Shown here piece after piece: positions 54,483 through 63,937 of a DNA stretch of 64,000 nucleotides. Within the stretch, counting starts at the first letter, position 1; each line of letters starts with the position of its first letter. Under the pieces are notes generated by a model, which was not told the DNA's origin, did no database searches, and worked only from the letters and a program-made list of their open reading frames with translations. Position numbers and translations under genes: made by a program. The stretch spans positions 62,001 through 126,000 of the forward strand of contig JBOFIJ010000006.1 of the NCBI GenBank assembly GCA_051650105.1, written 5' to 3'. Source of the stretch: CAMWXW01 sp051650105 (GTDB taxonomy: Bacteria > Desulfobacterota > Desulfovibrionia > Desulfovibrionales > Desulfovibrionaceae).

Positions 54483-54896
54483 TTATTGTCTTGTTAATAT
54501 TAATTCTATGTCTTGTAAAGAGATACCCATTTTTTGTGAAAGCTCTTCTTTGGAGATACCTTCTTCTGTTTTTTGAATAATAAGGCTTCTTAGTAATTGG
54601 GGGGAATGGATAATAGAATCTGCATTTTGCAAAAGAGCTTCTAATTGAAGGATCCGCTTTTGTGTTGCGGTATCTAATATTTCTAAATTTTTAATGTGTT
54701 CCGAGAAAGAAACCATGAAATCATGCTCTAGTGAACTATTTTCATTAAGCATAGAAATAAACCTATGTTGGTTACTTTGTAGGTTGGTAATAAGATTTTC
54801 TGTTGCCTTAATTTTTTTATAGAAGAAGATAAGAGCTCCTAACAAAAAACATTCTACAACAGAGGTAAATACTAATAATAGTAACATTGATGACAT
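54483..54896 (-). CDS. Small TM, coiled-coil and HTH-like protein (DUF2802-like)
   Basis: A 137-residue protein with AAGGAG before the ATG. A membrane segment (about residues 4-25) is followed by a long helical region (30-105) and by an HTH-like C-terminus EEGISKEELSQKMGISLQDIELI, which I have split: EEGISKEELSQKMG and ISLQDIELI. The layout resembles DUF2802 proteins. It lies upstream of gltX by 11 bp, so the two are co-transcribed. Function unknown; a membrane-tethered regulator is a possibility. Confidence 0.7.
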   Translation of the reverse strand: MSSMLLLLVFTSVVECFLLGALIFFYKKIKATENLITNLQSNQHRFISMLNENSSLEHDFMVSFSEHIKNLEILDTATQKRILQLEALLQNADSIIHSPQLLRSLIIQKTEEGISKEELSQKMGISLQDIELILTRQ

Positions 54897-55092
54897 ATTG
54901 TCTCCTTAGACACTAAATAATCACAGGGTATAGAAATCGCTCTGGCATACTAGCACTACATAGTTATATTTGCAAGCACTTTGCGTGAAAGTAAAATATT
55001 GGTATAATATATTGTTTTTCACATTTTTTCTGTACAAAGTAGTGAGTGTGTGTTACCTTTCCAGCACTTTAAAGGGTGCATGAGAGGTATGT

Positions 55093-55860
55093 ATGGAAGA
55101 CAATTTTTTTACGAAATATTTTGAGAATTATAATGGAAAGGAACTCCTTAAGCCTCTTTTTTATTTTGATGTTTATACTCGTTATTTTTCAGAATATAGA
55201 GGGAAGCAAACAGTTTTTCTTGAGATAGGTGTATTTAAGGGCGGTTCTTTAGATATGTGGAAAGCGTTCTTTGGCGAGGAGGCTTCCATATATGCCATGG
55301 ATATCAACCCTAAAACAAAAGATTTTGAGTCGGAAGGGCATATCATATTTATAGGAGATCAATCTGACAAAGCATTTTTACAGACTGTTGTGGAATCTAT
55401 GCCCATGCCTCACCTTATATTAGACGACGGAGGGCATTATCCAAAACAGCAAATTACTTCTTTTTTGTTGTTATTTAGGCACTTACAAGAAAATGGAATA
55501 TATATAGTGGAAGATACTCATACGGCATATTATCCTTCATATGGAGGTGGATATGGTGCTTTATATACATTTCATAATTTTGCTTTTCAATTAGTACACT
55601 TGCTTAATCTTATTAACATTAACTCCCAAAGAGGGTGTAAATCGTTACCTTCATTAGTTCGTAATCTTGGAAGTATATATGGGCTTAGTGGAAAAGAGAT
55701 AGAGTATCTTTTTGAGAATATATATACCATTCACTTTTATGATAGTATGGTTATTTTTGAGAAAAGAACTAATTGTAGAGATATAAAAAATAATCTTGTT
55801 GATAATCAGAACGTATTTGGTCGAAAAGTATCTGAAAAAGATGAGGAGAAAAAGGCATAA
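55093..55860 (+). CDS. SAM-dependent methyltransferase of the cephalosporin-hydroxylase/TylF-like type
   Basis: A 255-residue cytoplasmic protein. FLEIGVFKGGSLDMWKAFFG holds SAM motif I, YAMDINPK motif II, and LILDDGGHYPKQQ a metal-type acid pair; GIYIVEDTHTAY follows. The pattern matches the small methyltransferase/hydroxylase-like family found in sugar or antibiotic gene clusters, where it modifies a sugar or polyketide hydroxyl. No glycan genes adjoin it except hldA, 3.3 kb away. GAGAGG precedes the ATG. The substrate is unknown. Confidence 0.75.
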   Translation: MEDNFFTKYFENYNGKELLKPLFYFDVYTRYFSEYRGKQTVFLEIGVFKGGSLDMWKAFFGEEASIYAMDINPKTKDFESEGHIIFIGDQSDKAFLQTVVESMPMPHLILDDGGHYPKQQITSFLLLFRHLQENGIYIVEDTHTAYYPSYGGGYGALYTFHNFAFQLVHLLNLININSQRGCKSLPSLVRNLGSIYGLSGKEIEYLFENIYTIHFYDSMVIFEKRTNCRDIKNNLVDNQNVFGRKVSEKDEEKKA

Positions 55861-57353
55861 TTTTATATACTTGGCATAGGAGAATAATTCTTTATTTTTT
55901 TAGCAATAAGAGTGCGTGCTCATTTAGGGGGTATTATACTTTTTTGTGAGATATATTGTGTTGTTGGTACAATATAATGTGTCTTTGTCTTATTGAGAGA
56001 TGGAATTATCTCCTTTTTCAAATAAAGGCTTTTATAAGTAAGAATGATAACGATATTGTAAAATATGTTTATACAGTATTGGACAGAAAATGGTACTTTT
56101 AGTACAGGTTCTCTATACTATGTTTTTTACGATGATGAATTATATTGAAGGGAAAGAGATTCTTTCAAATATTTTTTATTAGGTATATAAACAGGGCAAG
56201 TGTGCTAATAATTTTTTTGTGGGAGAATGGAGTAGGAGGGTATAGTCTCTTGTTCAGAAAGGGGGTACAATAGAATGTATCTCGCATAATCTTATTAATA
56301 AGTATCCGATGCATTATTGATAGGATGTATTTATTCTTTGTGGGAGCTGTGAATTTCTCTTGTTATGCTGAAGGTAAAGGAATACGCTGCGGAGAAGTAT
56401 ATACTTTTGAAGAAAAAATATTGTTTTATGAAGAGGATGTAGTGAATATTAGAAGAATGTGTATTCTTTGTTGTGTTAAGGAGATAGGGGTATATCTATG
56501 AGGGAGAGGGCATTATTGTAAGTGTGTATTGTGAGTAATGTATGTAACATATTGTTATTTATGGGGATTGTTTTACGTAGAACAATTTAGAGAAGGAAGT
56601 AGTGTAGTAAGTGTTGTAATTTCTTTATGGGTTTATGTATTATAGGAAAGTGGTGTTTTATTGTATTTTTTCTATTGTGATGTACTTGCTTTATATAAAG
56701 ATATTTTTATGTAAAAGTGTGTATTGGTTTTTATAGGAACGTTCTTTTCTAGTAATAGAATAATGTCATTGTGGCATTGTTCTATTTTATACATACTGCG
56801 CTAAGTGTATCAATAAGATGTGTGTTGTAAAGAGAAAGTTGAATAAAAATATAATGTTTGTGGCTAGAGGCGTGAGCGTGCTTTGTAATTGTGCATATTT
56901 TTTTGTGAAATAAAAAGATACTATGTTTGGAATAATATGTATTGTTTCTTGATATGCTTGTTTGCTCGTGTTTTATCGTATTTTTTATGTAAAGTGGCGA
57001 CATGATATTGTTCTTATGTGTGATCTTTGTTTTGTCTATTGTATTTTTTATACAAGGGGTGTTATTGTAGCAACATGAGGTTGTATTCTTGTCGTGATTA
57101 TTAAAAGAAATAGTGCTAACGTATTGTTACACACAATGGGATTATGTAGAAAGATACTTCTTATATTATTATTATCTCAATTATTCAGAATAATTGTGTT
57201 TTTCAAAAGATTACGATATACTGTGTACTCATGACTATATATTACGTTGTTTTACGTTAAACAGCAAGGGCCGTACTGCGTCGAGTATTACAAGAGGTTA
57301 TTTTTGTATACGTATTTGTTTATCATGTTATAAAAGGGAAAAGGAGAATGCAA
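55861..57353. other. Large AT-rich region without convincing genes upstream of parA
   Basis: About 1.5 kb. Only small frames occur, for example 56325-56501 (listed separately). No terminator pair, tRNA or origin-like motif cluster was seen, and no parS-like 16-mer was recognised, although parAB follows. Decayed genes are the simplest reading. Confidence 0.5.
56325..56501 (+). CDS. Possible 58-residue protein or gene remnant
   Basis: An ATG frame opening MYLFFVGAVNFSCYAEGKG, with signal-peptide-like hydrophobicity, then EEKILFYEEDVVNIRR. The ribosome binding site is poor (GATAGG touches the ATG). Composition is like that of real genes here, but the size gives little support. It could be the remains of an exported protein. 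Confidence 0.2.
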   Translation: MYLFFVGAVNFSCYAEGKGIRCGEVYTFEEKILFYEEDVVNIRRMCILCCVKEIGVYL

Positions 57354-58142
57354 ATGGCTCGAATTATTGCTGTTGCGAATCAGAAGGGTGGAGTTGGTAA
57401 AACGACGACTGCAATTAATCTTTCTGCTGCCCTTGCTATAATGGAAAAAAGAACATTACTTGTTGATTTTGATCCACAAGCAAACACAACAAGTGGACTT
57501 GGTTTCGATCCTTCTTCTCTATTAGAAAATATTTATACTGTTTTTTTTAATCCAAATGAGATACATAGAGCTATTTATCCAACGCAGGCTCCATTTCTTT
57601 CTTTATTGCCATCTACAACGGATCTTGTTGCAATAGATCTTGAACTTGTGGATAAAATGGGAAGGGAATATTATTTGGAAGAACTTCTTGCAAAAGTGTT
57701 AGATGAATATGATTATATTGTTATTGATTGTCCTCCTTCTCTTGGGCTCATTACAGTGAATGCTCTTTGTGCTGCAAGAGAGATACTTATACCACTACAG
57801 TGTGAATATTTTGCACTTGAGGGTGTTATTAAATTAGTGCAAACTCAAGAACAAATAAAGAAGAGGCTTAATCCACAACTTGCTTTCTTGGGAATTTTAC
57901 TCACTATGTATGACATGAGGAACAGATTGACAAGAGAAATTGTGGATACAGTAGAAGAGCATTTTGGAAATCTTGTTCTTTCTACTGTTATTCCGAGAAA
58001 TGTTCGACTTTCTGAAGCACCAAGCCATGGAAAATCTGTTTTGCATTATGATATTAGATCTCGTGGTGCTCAAGCATATATAGATCTTGCTAGAGAAATA
58101 GATTGTAGACAGGCTGTTATGGCTTTGGGGAGGGTTTTATAA
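57354..58142 (+). CDS. parA: Chromosome partitioning ATPase ParA
   Basis: A 262-residue Walker-type ATPase that moves ParB-parS complexes. The deviant Walker A is KGGVGKTTTAIN (residues 12-23), with the Walker B DCPPSLG, DFDPQANTTSG and DMRNRL, typical of Soj/ParA. The ATG at 57354 has AAGGAG seven bases before it; an ATG at 57348 is too close to the ribosome binding site. Its stop overlaps the parB ATG (TAATG), giving coupled translation. Confidence 0.96.
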   Translation: MARIIAVANQKGGVGKTTTAINLSAALAIMEKRTLLVDFDPQANTTSGLGFDPSSLLENIYTVFFNPNEIHRAIYPTQAPFLSLLPSTTDLVAIDLELVDKMGREYYLEELLAKVLDEYDYIVIDCPPSLGLITVNALCAAREILIPLQCEYFALEGVIKLVQTQEQIKKRLNPQLAFLGILLTMYDMRNRLTREIVDTVEEHFGNLVLSTVIPRNVRLSEAPSHGKSVLHYDIRSRGAQAYIDLAREIDCRQAVMALGRVL

Positions 58143-59032
58143 TGACTACACAAAGAAGAGCCATGGGAAATGGTGTGCAAAGCTTGTTTCAGGGATCTGG
58201 GTATAGAAAAGATACTGTACAATCTACTTCTTCTATAGAGGAAAGGAATGTTGTTACTGTTCTTTCCATAGACGTGATAGAGAGAAATTTGGATCAACCT
58301 CGAAAAGCATTTTCTGAAGAGAGTTTGGAGGAACTTGCTTTATCTATAAAAGAGCATGGTTTATTGCAACCAATTATTGTTGTGAAACATCCTCATAAGT
58401 ATGGATTATACCAAATTGTTGCTGGAGAAAGAAGATTTAGAGCTGTGAAGAAGCTGGGTTACCTAGAAATACCTGCTATCATTCGTTCTTTTTCCCAAAA
58501 GGAAATTGCTATTATTTCACTACTTGAAAATATTCAAAGAGAAGATCTTAATATTATGGAAGAAGCAAATGCATTATTTTTGCTCAAAGAGGAATTTAAT
58601 GTTACCCAGGAAGAAATGGCTAAAGAGCTTGGGAGAAGTCGTCCGACTATTGCAAATACATTGCGTTTGTTACAGTTACCAGAAGAAATTCAACTTGCTT
58701 TAACTGTGGGACACATTACTCAGGGACATGCTATGATTCTGCTGCGGGTTGATACTGTTTCTGACCAAATTGCTTTATGCGATGAGATAATTAAGAAGGG
58801 CTATAGTGTCAAGGAGACAACTGCGCTAATTACTGCTTTTATGCATTCTGCAGAAAAAGATAAGAAAATTACTAAAAAATCGTCTGATTCTCTTGAATGT
58901 GCAAAAAATGTATTATCTGAGTATTTTGGAGTACCTATCCAATACACGGGATCTGAACATAGAGGAAAGTTAATTGTTTCTTTTAGGACGAATGATGAAT
59001 TGAATTCCATTGTATCAAAATTAAAAAAATAA
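58142..59032 (+). CDS. parB: Chromosome partitioning protein ParB
   Basis: A 296-residue CTPase/DNA-binding clamp. A ParB/Srx domain with GLLQPIIVVKHP and AGERRFRA (about residues 75-110) is followed by an HTH (VTQEEMAKELGRSRPTIANT) and a C-terminal dimer domain ending in LIVSFRTNDEL. The N-terminus (GVQSLF) resembles the ParA-interacting peptide. It overlaps parA by 1 bp. No parS was recognised in the window. Confidence 0.96.
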   Translation: MTTQRRAMGNGVQSLFQGSGYRKDTVQSTSSIEERNVVTVLSIDVIERNLDQPRKAFSEESLEELALSIKEHGLLQPIIVVKHPHKYGLYQIVAGERRFRAVKKLGYLEIPAIIRSFSQKEIAIISLLENIQREDLNIMEEANALFLLKEEFNVTQEEMAKELGRSRPTIANTLRLLQLPEEIQLALTVGHITQGHAMILLRVDTVSDQIALCDEIIKKGYSVKETTALITAFMHSAEKDKKITKKSSDSLECAKNVLSEYFGVPIQYTGSEHRGKLIVSFRTNDELNSIVSKLKK

Positions 59033-59044
59033 CATATTTCATAT

Positions 59045-59078
59045 CCATGCCTTGAAAAGGCTATGTTATTTGTATTTA
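59045..59078 (+). terminator. Weak terminator of parAB
   Basis: GCCTT (59049-59053), a GAA loop and AAGGC (59057-59061) with flanking A-T pairs, followed by TATGTTATTTGT. Confidence 0.4.
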
Positions 59079-59145
59079 TGGTATGTTTACTTCTTGAAAG
59101 GAGTATTCTATTCCAGACTATTGCGAAAAAGGGATACTATTATAT

Positions 59146-60165
59146 ATGAAGTACTCAACTATTTTAAAGGATTATCTTAATTCTTTTGTGAATAAAAAAA
59201 TTGTTGTTCTTGGGGACAGTATGTTTGATGAGTATCTTCTTGGAAAAGTGCATCGAATTTCTCCTGAAGCGCCTGTGCCTGTTCTTAATTTACAAGAAAG
59301 AAAGTTGTTTCTCGGCGGAGCAGCGAATGTCGCAAATAATATTAGAAGCCTCGGTGGAAATCCATTTTTATTATCCCTTGCGGGTGATGATGATTATGCT
59401 TTTTTATTAAGGGAAATGCTTGAAGAAAAAAATGTTGAACATCATATAGAAGGAATAGAAGGGTTTCCCACTACATTAAAAACTCGTGTTATGGCATCGT
59501 CTGGGCATCAGATTGTTCGAGTAGATAGCGAACGATTCTTTGAAGTGGATTCTGATTCTTTTCGTGTAATCCTTGCTGTTCTTGAAAGAGAAATGGAGGA
59601 TGTGGATGTCCTTATTTTATCAGATTATGGAAAAGGTATGTTTTCTGCTGTTATGATGGATGCATTAGAAGAGCTTTGGACAAAATTAGGAAGAAAGCCC
59701 AAAATTATTGTTGACCCTAAAGTTCTTAATATGGATTTATATAAAAATGTTTTTATTCTTACTCCAAACTCTGTTGAAACATCCCAATACACGGGAATTT
59801 CTATTGATAGTGATGTGGAATTACAAAATGCTGCTGGATATATTTTTGATAGATTATCATGCGACCATGTACTAACTACTCTTGGTAGTGAAGGAATGGC
59901 GTTATTCGATTCACAATATGTGTATAAGAGAATTGCCACTGTTGCGCAAACAGTATTTGACGTAACAGGAGCAGGAGATACTGTTTGTGCAATGCTTGGG
60001 TTAGCGCTTTCAAATGGTGTGCCTCTTCTTGAAAGTGCCATGCTTGCAAATTGTGCTGCAGGATGTGCTATAGGCTCTTTGGGAGCCACCGCTGTTTCTT
60101 TCGAGCAAGTGTATGATACTATTGATATATATTCTAAAAAATTGCAGGAAGCCTTCTTGACATAG
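59146..60165 (+). CDS. hldA: D-glycero-D-manno-heptose-7-phosphate kinase (RfaE domain I)
   Basis: A 339-residue PfkB-type kinase that makes heptose-1,7-bisphosphate for ADP-heptose and the LPS inner core. Motifs: KIVVLGDSMFDEYLLG, RISPEAPVPVLN, LGGAANVANNIRSLGG, and the anion hole DVTGAGDTVCAM. The separate cytidylyltransferase (domain II of HldE) is absent, so this is the one-domain form and hldC must be elsewhere. Start MKYSTILKDYL has a weak AAAGGG at 13 bases. Confidence 0.93.
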   Translation: MKYSTILKDYLNSFVNKKIVVLGDSMFDEYLLGKVHRISPEAPVPVLNLQERKLFLGGAANVANNIRSLGGNPFLLSLAGDDDYAFLLREMLEEKNVEHHIEGIEGFPTTLKTRVMASSGHQIVRVDSERFFEVDSDSFRVILAVLEREMEDVDVLILSDYGKGMFSAVMMDALEELWTKLGRKPKIIVDPKVLNMDLYKNVFILTPNSVETSQYTGISIDSDVELQNAAGYIFDRLSCDHVLTTLGSEGMALFDSQYVYKRIATVAQTVFDVTGAGDTVCAMLGLALSNGVPLLESAMLANCAAGCAIGSLGATAVSFEQVYDTIDIYSKKLQEAFLT

Positions 60166-60733
60166 CCCTGCTCGGGATATTCTATTCTTTGTTGGTATAA
60201 TAGTATGTTGAAGGGGAGAATTTTCTAGAGAATATAGATAAGGCAACGCAATAGGGCTATATATTTTATTGGACTTGGGAGGAATTGACATTTTCAGAAA
60301 AAATATACTATGTCGATTTTCTTCTTTTACAAGTAATTTCGAGTTTTGGCTATGATATTAATACATTTTCTTTATTGCTCACACAAAAAACTATAAAAAT
60401 TCATGGTATTTTTATCAGGAATTTACGGTTTCTCATGAAGTATCTAAGACATTTTTACAAGAAACTATAGAGTTTGAATAAATGTATTTAAAATCATTTT
60501 CAATAAGCAATGTGGGCAATATTCGTATTGAGATTTTTATAGGTAGTACTGTTACTCACACATTTTGTGTGACAAACGTTCAGAAAAAAATGGCACAACA
60601 GACAGCAGCATATATGAGGATAATAGATGATATTGGTGAAATATAAAAGGAGTGCGTATTGTTAAAAAGTGTGAGAGTGTGATATTTTTGATGGAGATAG
60701 GATTAATTATATGTAAGTGGTGTTATACTGGAT
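60166..60733. other. Intergenic region with degraded-looking frames
   Basis: Short overlapping frames (a 61-codon frame at 60285-60470 with a TTG start and a 54-codon ATG frame at 60482-60646) look like gene debris, without ribosome binding sites. Confidence 0.4.
60482..60646 (+). CDS. Possible 54-residue protein or remnant
   Basis: An ATG frame (MYLKSFSISNVGNIRIEIF...) with no ribosome binding site, ending in YMRIIDDIGEI. Amino-acid composition is protein-like. Unrecognised; listed only because it is the longest ATG frame here. Confidence 0.2.
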   Translation: MYLKSFSISNVGNIRIEIFIGSTVTHTFCVTNVQKKMAQQTAAYMRIIDDIGEI

Positions 60734-61729
60734 CTATTCATGGTTTTTTGTCTTATATACCCATGTTGAAAATGCGTAGCCTTGATGTCCTAGACTTTTT
60801 AGATATGCAATGGCAAGAATTTTTCCTGTGAAAGAGAGTTGAAGATCTTGATAAGGGCTTGTGTGCCAAGTATCTATAATTGTTTGTATACTTGGAAGCA
60901 TTTTTATAAGTTGTGATCTAGATTCTTCTAAATCCATACGCGTTTCTTCAGAATATTTAAGAATAAATTCATATTCTGTTTCTGTAATGGAGCCTGTGGT
61001 GTTATGATGTTCTAACGATGCTATATTTAAGAAGCCAAATTGCTCGTATGCAGTATTTGTGAAGGAGCGTATGATAAACTTTTTTTGCTTTAATGACTTA
61101 TATTCTGGAAATGAGCTAAGAGCGAGTGTATTAAAACCTTTATCAAAAAAGACTGTATAATGGTGACGAAGTGTTGTAATAAATTGGTGTTTTGTTTTAG
61201 TGGTATACACTAGTCCGTATGTTCTTAATAAGGAGAAATAATGTTCTTCTGTATGTTCCAGATTGTATAGGTCTACAATAGATTTTTGTAGAAAATCAAC
61301 AAATTCCTTATGAGTGAAGAATGTTCGAGATGTTTCTGTTACAATGAAAAGAAGAGCTAATATAGCAAGTTGTTCTACTGAAAGAGAAGGAAGTATTTTT
61401 AATACAGTAATATATAAATTCTCTTCATTATTTTCCTTACTTAGGAAAAGAGCATGCAAACATTCTAGTACGACACTTCTTATATAGGCATTTTCTGTAA
61501 GAGTGCAAACATATAAACCTTGTTCGAGGGCATGGTATAATTTAGGGATTTGAAGTTTATCCATATAGTGCGGAATATCGATAGATCTTTTTTGCCAAGA
61601 TGAGTAAAACATTTTTTGGCATCTAGTTGATGTTTTCTTAATATTTTCTTGCACACGTTGAGGCATCGTTTCAAAGAATTCTGGAAATAGTATGTGAGAA
61701 GGATCTCCATCATAGTTTGTGAGTGACAT
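60734..61729 (-). CDS. Hypothetical helical protein
   Basis: A 331-residue hydrophilic, alpha-helical protein with no signal peptide. The ATG at 61729 has AGGAG seven bases upstream (the two ATGs before it are too close). Helical repeats such as ILPSLSVEQLAILALLF occur in the middle. The C-terminus DLQLSFTGKILAIAYLKSLG is reminiscent of the LPO_1073/Vpar_1526 family, but I cannot verify this. No catalytic motif seen. It stands alone between two unrelated units. Confidence 0.65.
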   Translation of the reverse strand: MSLTNYDGDPSHILFPEFFETMPQRVQENIKKTSTRCQKMFYSSWQKRSIDIPHYMDKLQIPKLYHALEQGLYVCTLTENAYIRSVVLECLHALFLSKENNEENLYITVLKILPSLSVEQLAILALLFIVTETSRTFFTHKEFVDFLQKSIVDLYNLEHTEEHYFSLLRTYGLVYTTKTKHQFITTLRHHYTVFFDKGFNTLALSSFPEYKSLKQKKFIIRSFTNTAYEQFGFLNIASLEHHNTTGSITETEYEFILKYSEETRMDLEESRSQLIKMLPSIQTIIDTWHTSPYQDLQLSFTGKILAIAYLKSLGHQGYAFSTWVYKTKNHE

Positions 61730-61944
61730 CATCATGCTCCTGTAGTGGTGACATATATTTAAGCATACTATGGAGAAAACTTCAAGTTTCAGTAGTAATA
61801 ATTATATTGTATTTAACTCTTTTTTTTTCTTTAAAATGTTCTACAGTTACTTTTTATTTCTGACTTTCTTCTTGCAATATGTAAAATAATGTGTAAGAAA
61901 TACATTTTACTAGTTTTTTGAAGCTTTTCTTGAGGGAGGGGTGT

Positions 61945-63063
61945 ATGAAAGAAGTATCTAATATTATAGAGATGAGTGATATAAATAAATATTATGATTC
62001 TGTACATGCTCTAGATTCAGTTTCTTTAAGCATTTTAAATGGAGAATTTTATACATTGCTTGGTCCTTCTGGTTGTGGAAAAACCACAATATTAAGAATG
62101 TTGGCAGGTTTTGAACACCCAACGTCTGGTACTATTTCCCTTAACAGAGAAATTATTAATGATTTACCTCCAGAGAAGCGAAAGGTAAATACTGTTTTTC
62201 AAGATTATGCGCTTTTTCCTCATATGACTGTTTGGAACAATGTTTCTTTTGGATTAAAAATGCAAAAGTTAGACAAAGATGAAATTGCGTCTAGAGTAGA
62301 GGCTATTTTATATAAAGTTGCTCTTAATAAATATGCTACAAGGTATCCTCATCAGCTTTCTGGAGGACAAAAACAACGAGTTGCTCTTGCGAGAGCGGCA
62401 GTGAATAATCCCCTTGTACTTCTTTTAGATGAACCCTTTAGTGCTTTAGATCTTAAACTTCGAAGACAAATGCAAAAAGAAATGAAAGAGTTTCAACGAC
62501 AATTAGGAATTACATTTGTTTTTGTTACTCATGATCAAGAGGAAGCATTTTCTCTTTCTGACCGTATTGTTGTTATGAATCATGGAAGAATTGCTCAAAT
62601 AGGTACCCCTCAGGAAATTTATGAAGAGCCTGCCAATATGTTTGTTGCTGGATTTGTTGGAGATATTAATACACTGCCGGCTATTGTTGTTGAGAAAAAA
62701 GAAAAAAATGCAAAAGATGAAGGAGCATATCTTGTTTCTCTTTTTGGAGTATTGTTTCCAATAAAAACAAAGAAAGTGCTTTATATTGGAGAAGCGATAA
62801 AGGTTATGTTACGGCCAGAAGACCTTAGGATTGATTCTATTCAGTGTATGCCAGAAGGACAACCTTTTCTTGAAGGTATTATAGAGGAAGCTATTTACAA
62901 AGGTGCTACCGTTGATTTGTATATTAAATTAGGTAATGGTGAACGGCTTTTAGCCTCTGAATTTTTTAATGAAGATGATGAAGATATTGATTATTTTAGA
63001 GGAGAACCTGTTGCAATAGCATGGGTTGATGGTTGGGAGGTAATTCTAAAAAATGAAGAATAG
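61945..63063 (+). CDS. potA: Spermidine/putrescine ABC transporter ATPase PotA
   Basis: A 372-residue ATPase of the polyamine importer. Walker A GPSGCGKTT, the Q-loop VFQDYALFPHM, signature LSGGQKQR and Walker B LLLDEPFSALD are in order, and a C-terminal TOBE domain follows from about residue 270. The ATG at 61945 has GGGAGGGG before it; TTG 61918 is less likely. The end overlaps potB by 11 bp. A substrate-binding protein gene (potD) would be expected beyond the window. Confidence 0.94.
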   Translation: MKEVSNIIEMSDINKYYDSVHALDSVSLSILNGEFYTLLGPSGCGKTTILRMLAGFEHPTSGTISLNREIINDLPPEKRKVNTVFQDYALFPHMTVWNNVSFGLKMQKLDKDEIASRVEAILYKVALNKYATRYPHQLSGGQKQRVALARAAVNNPLVLLLDEPFSALDLKLRRQMQKEMKEFQRQLGITFVFVTHDQEEAFSLSDRIVVMNHGRIAQIGTPQEIYEEPANMFVAGFVGDINTLPAIVVEKKEKNAKDEGAYLVSLFGVLFPIKTKKVLYIGEAIKVMLRPEDLRIDSIQCMPEGQPFLEGIIEEAIYKGATVDLYIKLGNGERLLASEFFNEDDEDIDYFRGEPVAIAWVDGWEVILKNEE

Positions 63064-63937
63064 TTTCCTAAGTAGAATTCACTATTTTAAATATATTACC
63101 ATAAGTATTGTCGTTACATGGCTTATTCTCTTTGCAATTATTCCTCAAATTGCTATTGTGGTTGTCGCTTTTTTAAAACGATCTCCTCAACAATTTGTTG
63201 AATTTACTTTTTCACTTGAGGCTTTTAGAAGGCTATTAGATCCTGTTTTATTAAAAATTATCTGGGATTCCCTTTTGCTTTCTTTTATAAGCACAGCTCT
63301 GTGTCTTTTATTTGGGTATCCATTGGCTTATGGAATAGCAACAGCTAAAAAACAATATAGGCCAATGTTACTATTACTTATTATTATTCCTTTTTGGACA
63401 AATTCTGTTATACGGACATATGCATTGATTTTATTTCTTAAAAAGGATGGTTTACTTAGTGGAGCTCTAGAGTACTTTGGAATTATTGATCAACCTATTT
63501 CTTTACTTTATGGAAATACAGCTATCTTTTTAGGTTTTCTTTATACATTATTGCCTTTTATGGTGTTGCCCATTTATGTTGCTATTGATAAGCTTGATCA
63601 AAAACTCTGTGATGCAGCAAGAGACCTTGGTGCTTCTTCCTTTTACACATTTGTGCATATTATTATTCCTTTAACCATGCCGGGTATTCTTGCTGGATGT
63701 ATGTTAGTATTTTTACCAACATTAACATATTTCTTTATACCAGAAATATTGGGTGGTGCTAAAATGGTGCTTATCGGTAACTTTATTAAGAATCAGTTCT
63801 TGCTCACTCAAGATTGGCCTCTTGGTGCGGTTGCTTGTATTATTCTTAGTCTTATTCTTTTCTTTCTTTTATTTCTTTATAAAAAAAGTGAACGATATAT
63901 TGCGGCTCAGAATACGAAGAAAAGGGGCACTATATGA
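63053..63937 (+). CDS. potB: Spermidine/putrescine ABC transporter permease PotB
   Basis: A 294-residue permease with six membrane segments. The EAA-type loop is DAARDLGASSFYTFVHIIIP. IIIPFWTNSVIRTYA is a hallmark of the PotB group. The stop overlaps the potC ATG (ATGA). Confidence 0.95.
   Translation: MKNSFLSRIHYFKYITISIVVTWLILFAIIPQIAIVVVAFLKRSPQQFVEFTFSLEAFRRLLDPVLLKIIWDSLLLSFISTALCLLFGYPLAYGIATAKKQYRPMLLLLIIIPFWTNSVIRTYALILFLKKDGLLSGALEYFGIIDQPISLLYGNTAIFLGFLYTLLPFMVLPIYVAIDKLDQKLCDAARDLGASSFYTFVHIIIPLTMPGILAGCMLVFLPTLTYFFIPEILGGAKMVLIGNFIKNQFLLTQDWPLGAVACIILSLILFFLLFLYKKSERYIAAQNTKKRGTI

Noticed and set aside
57194..57400. 68-codon frame upstream of parA
   Set aside because: It overlaps the parA start in another frame and has no ribosome binding site.
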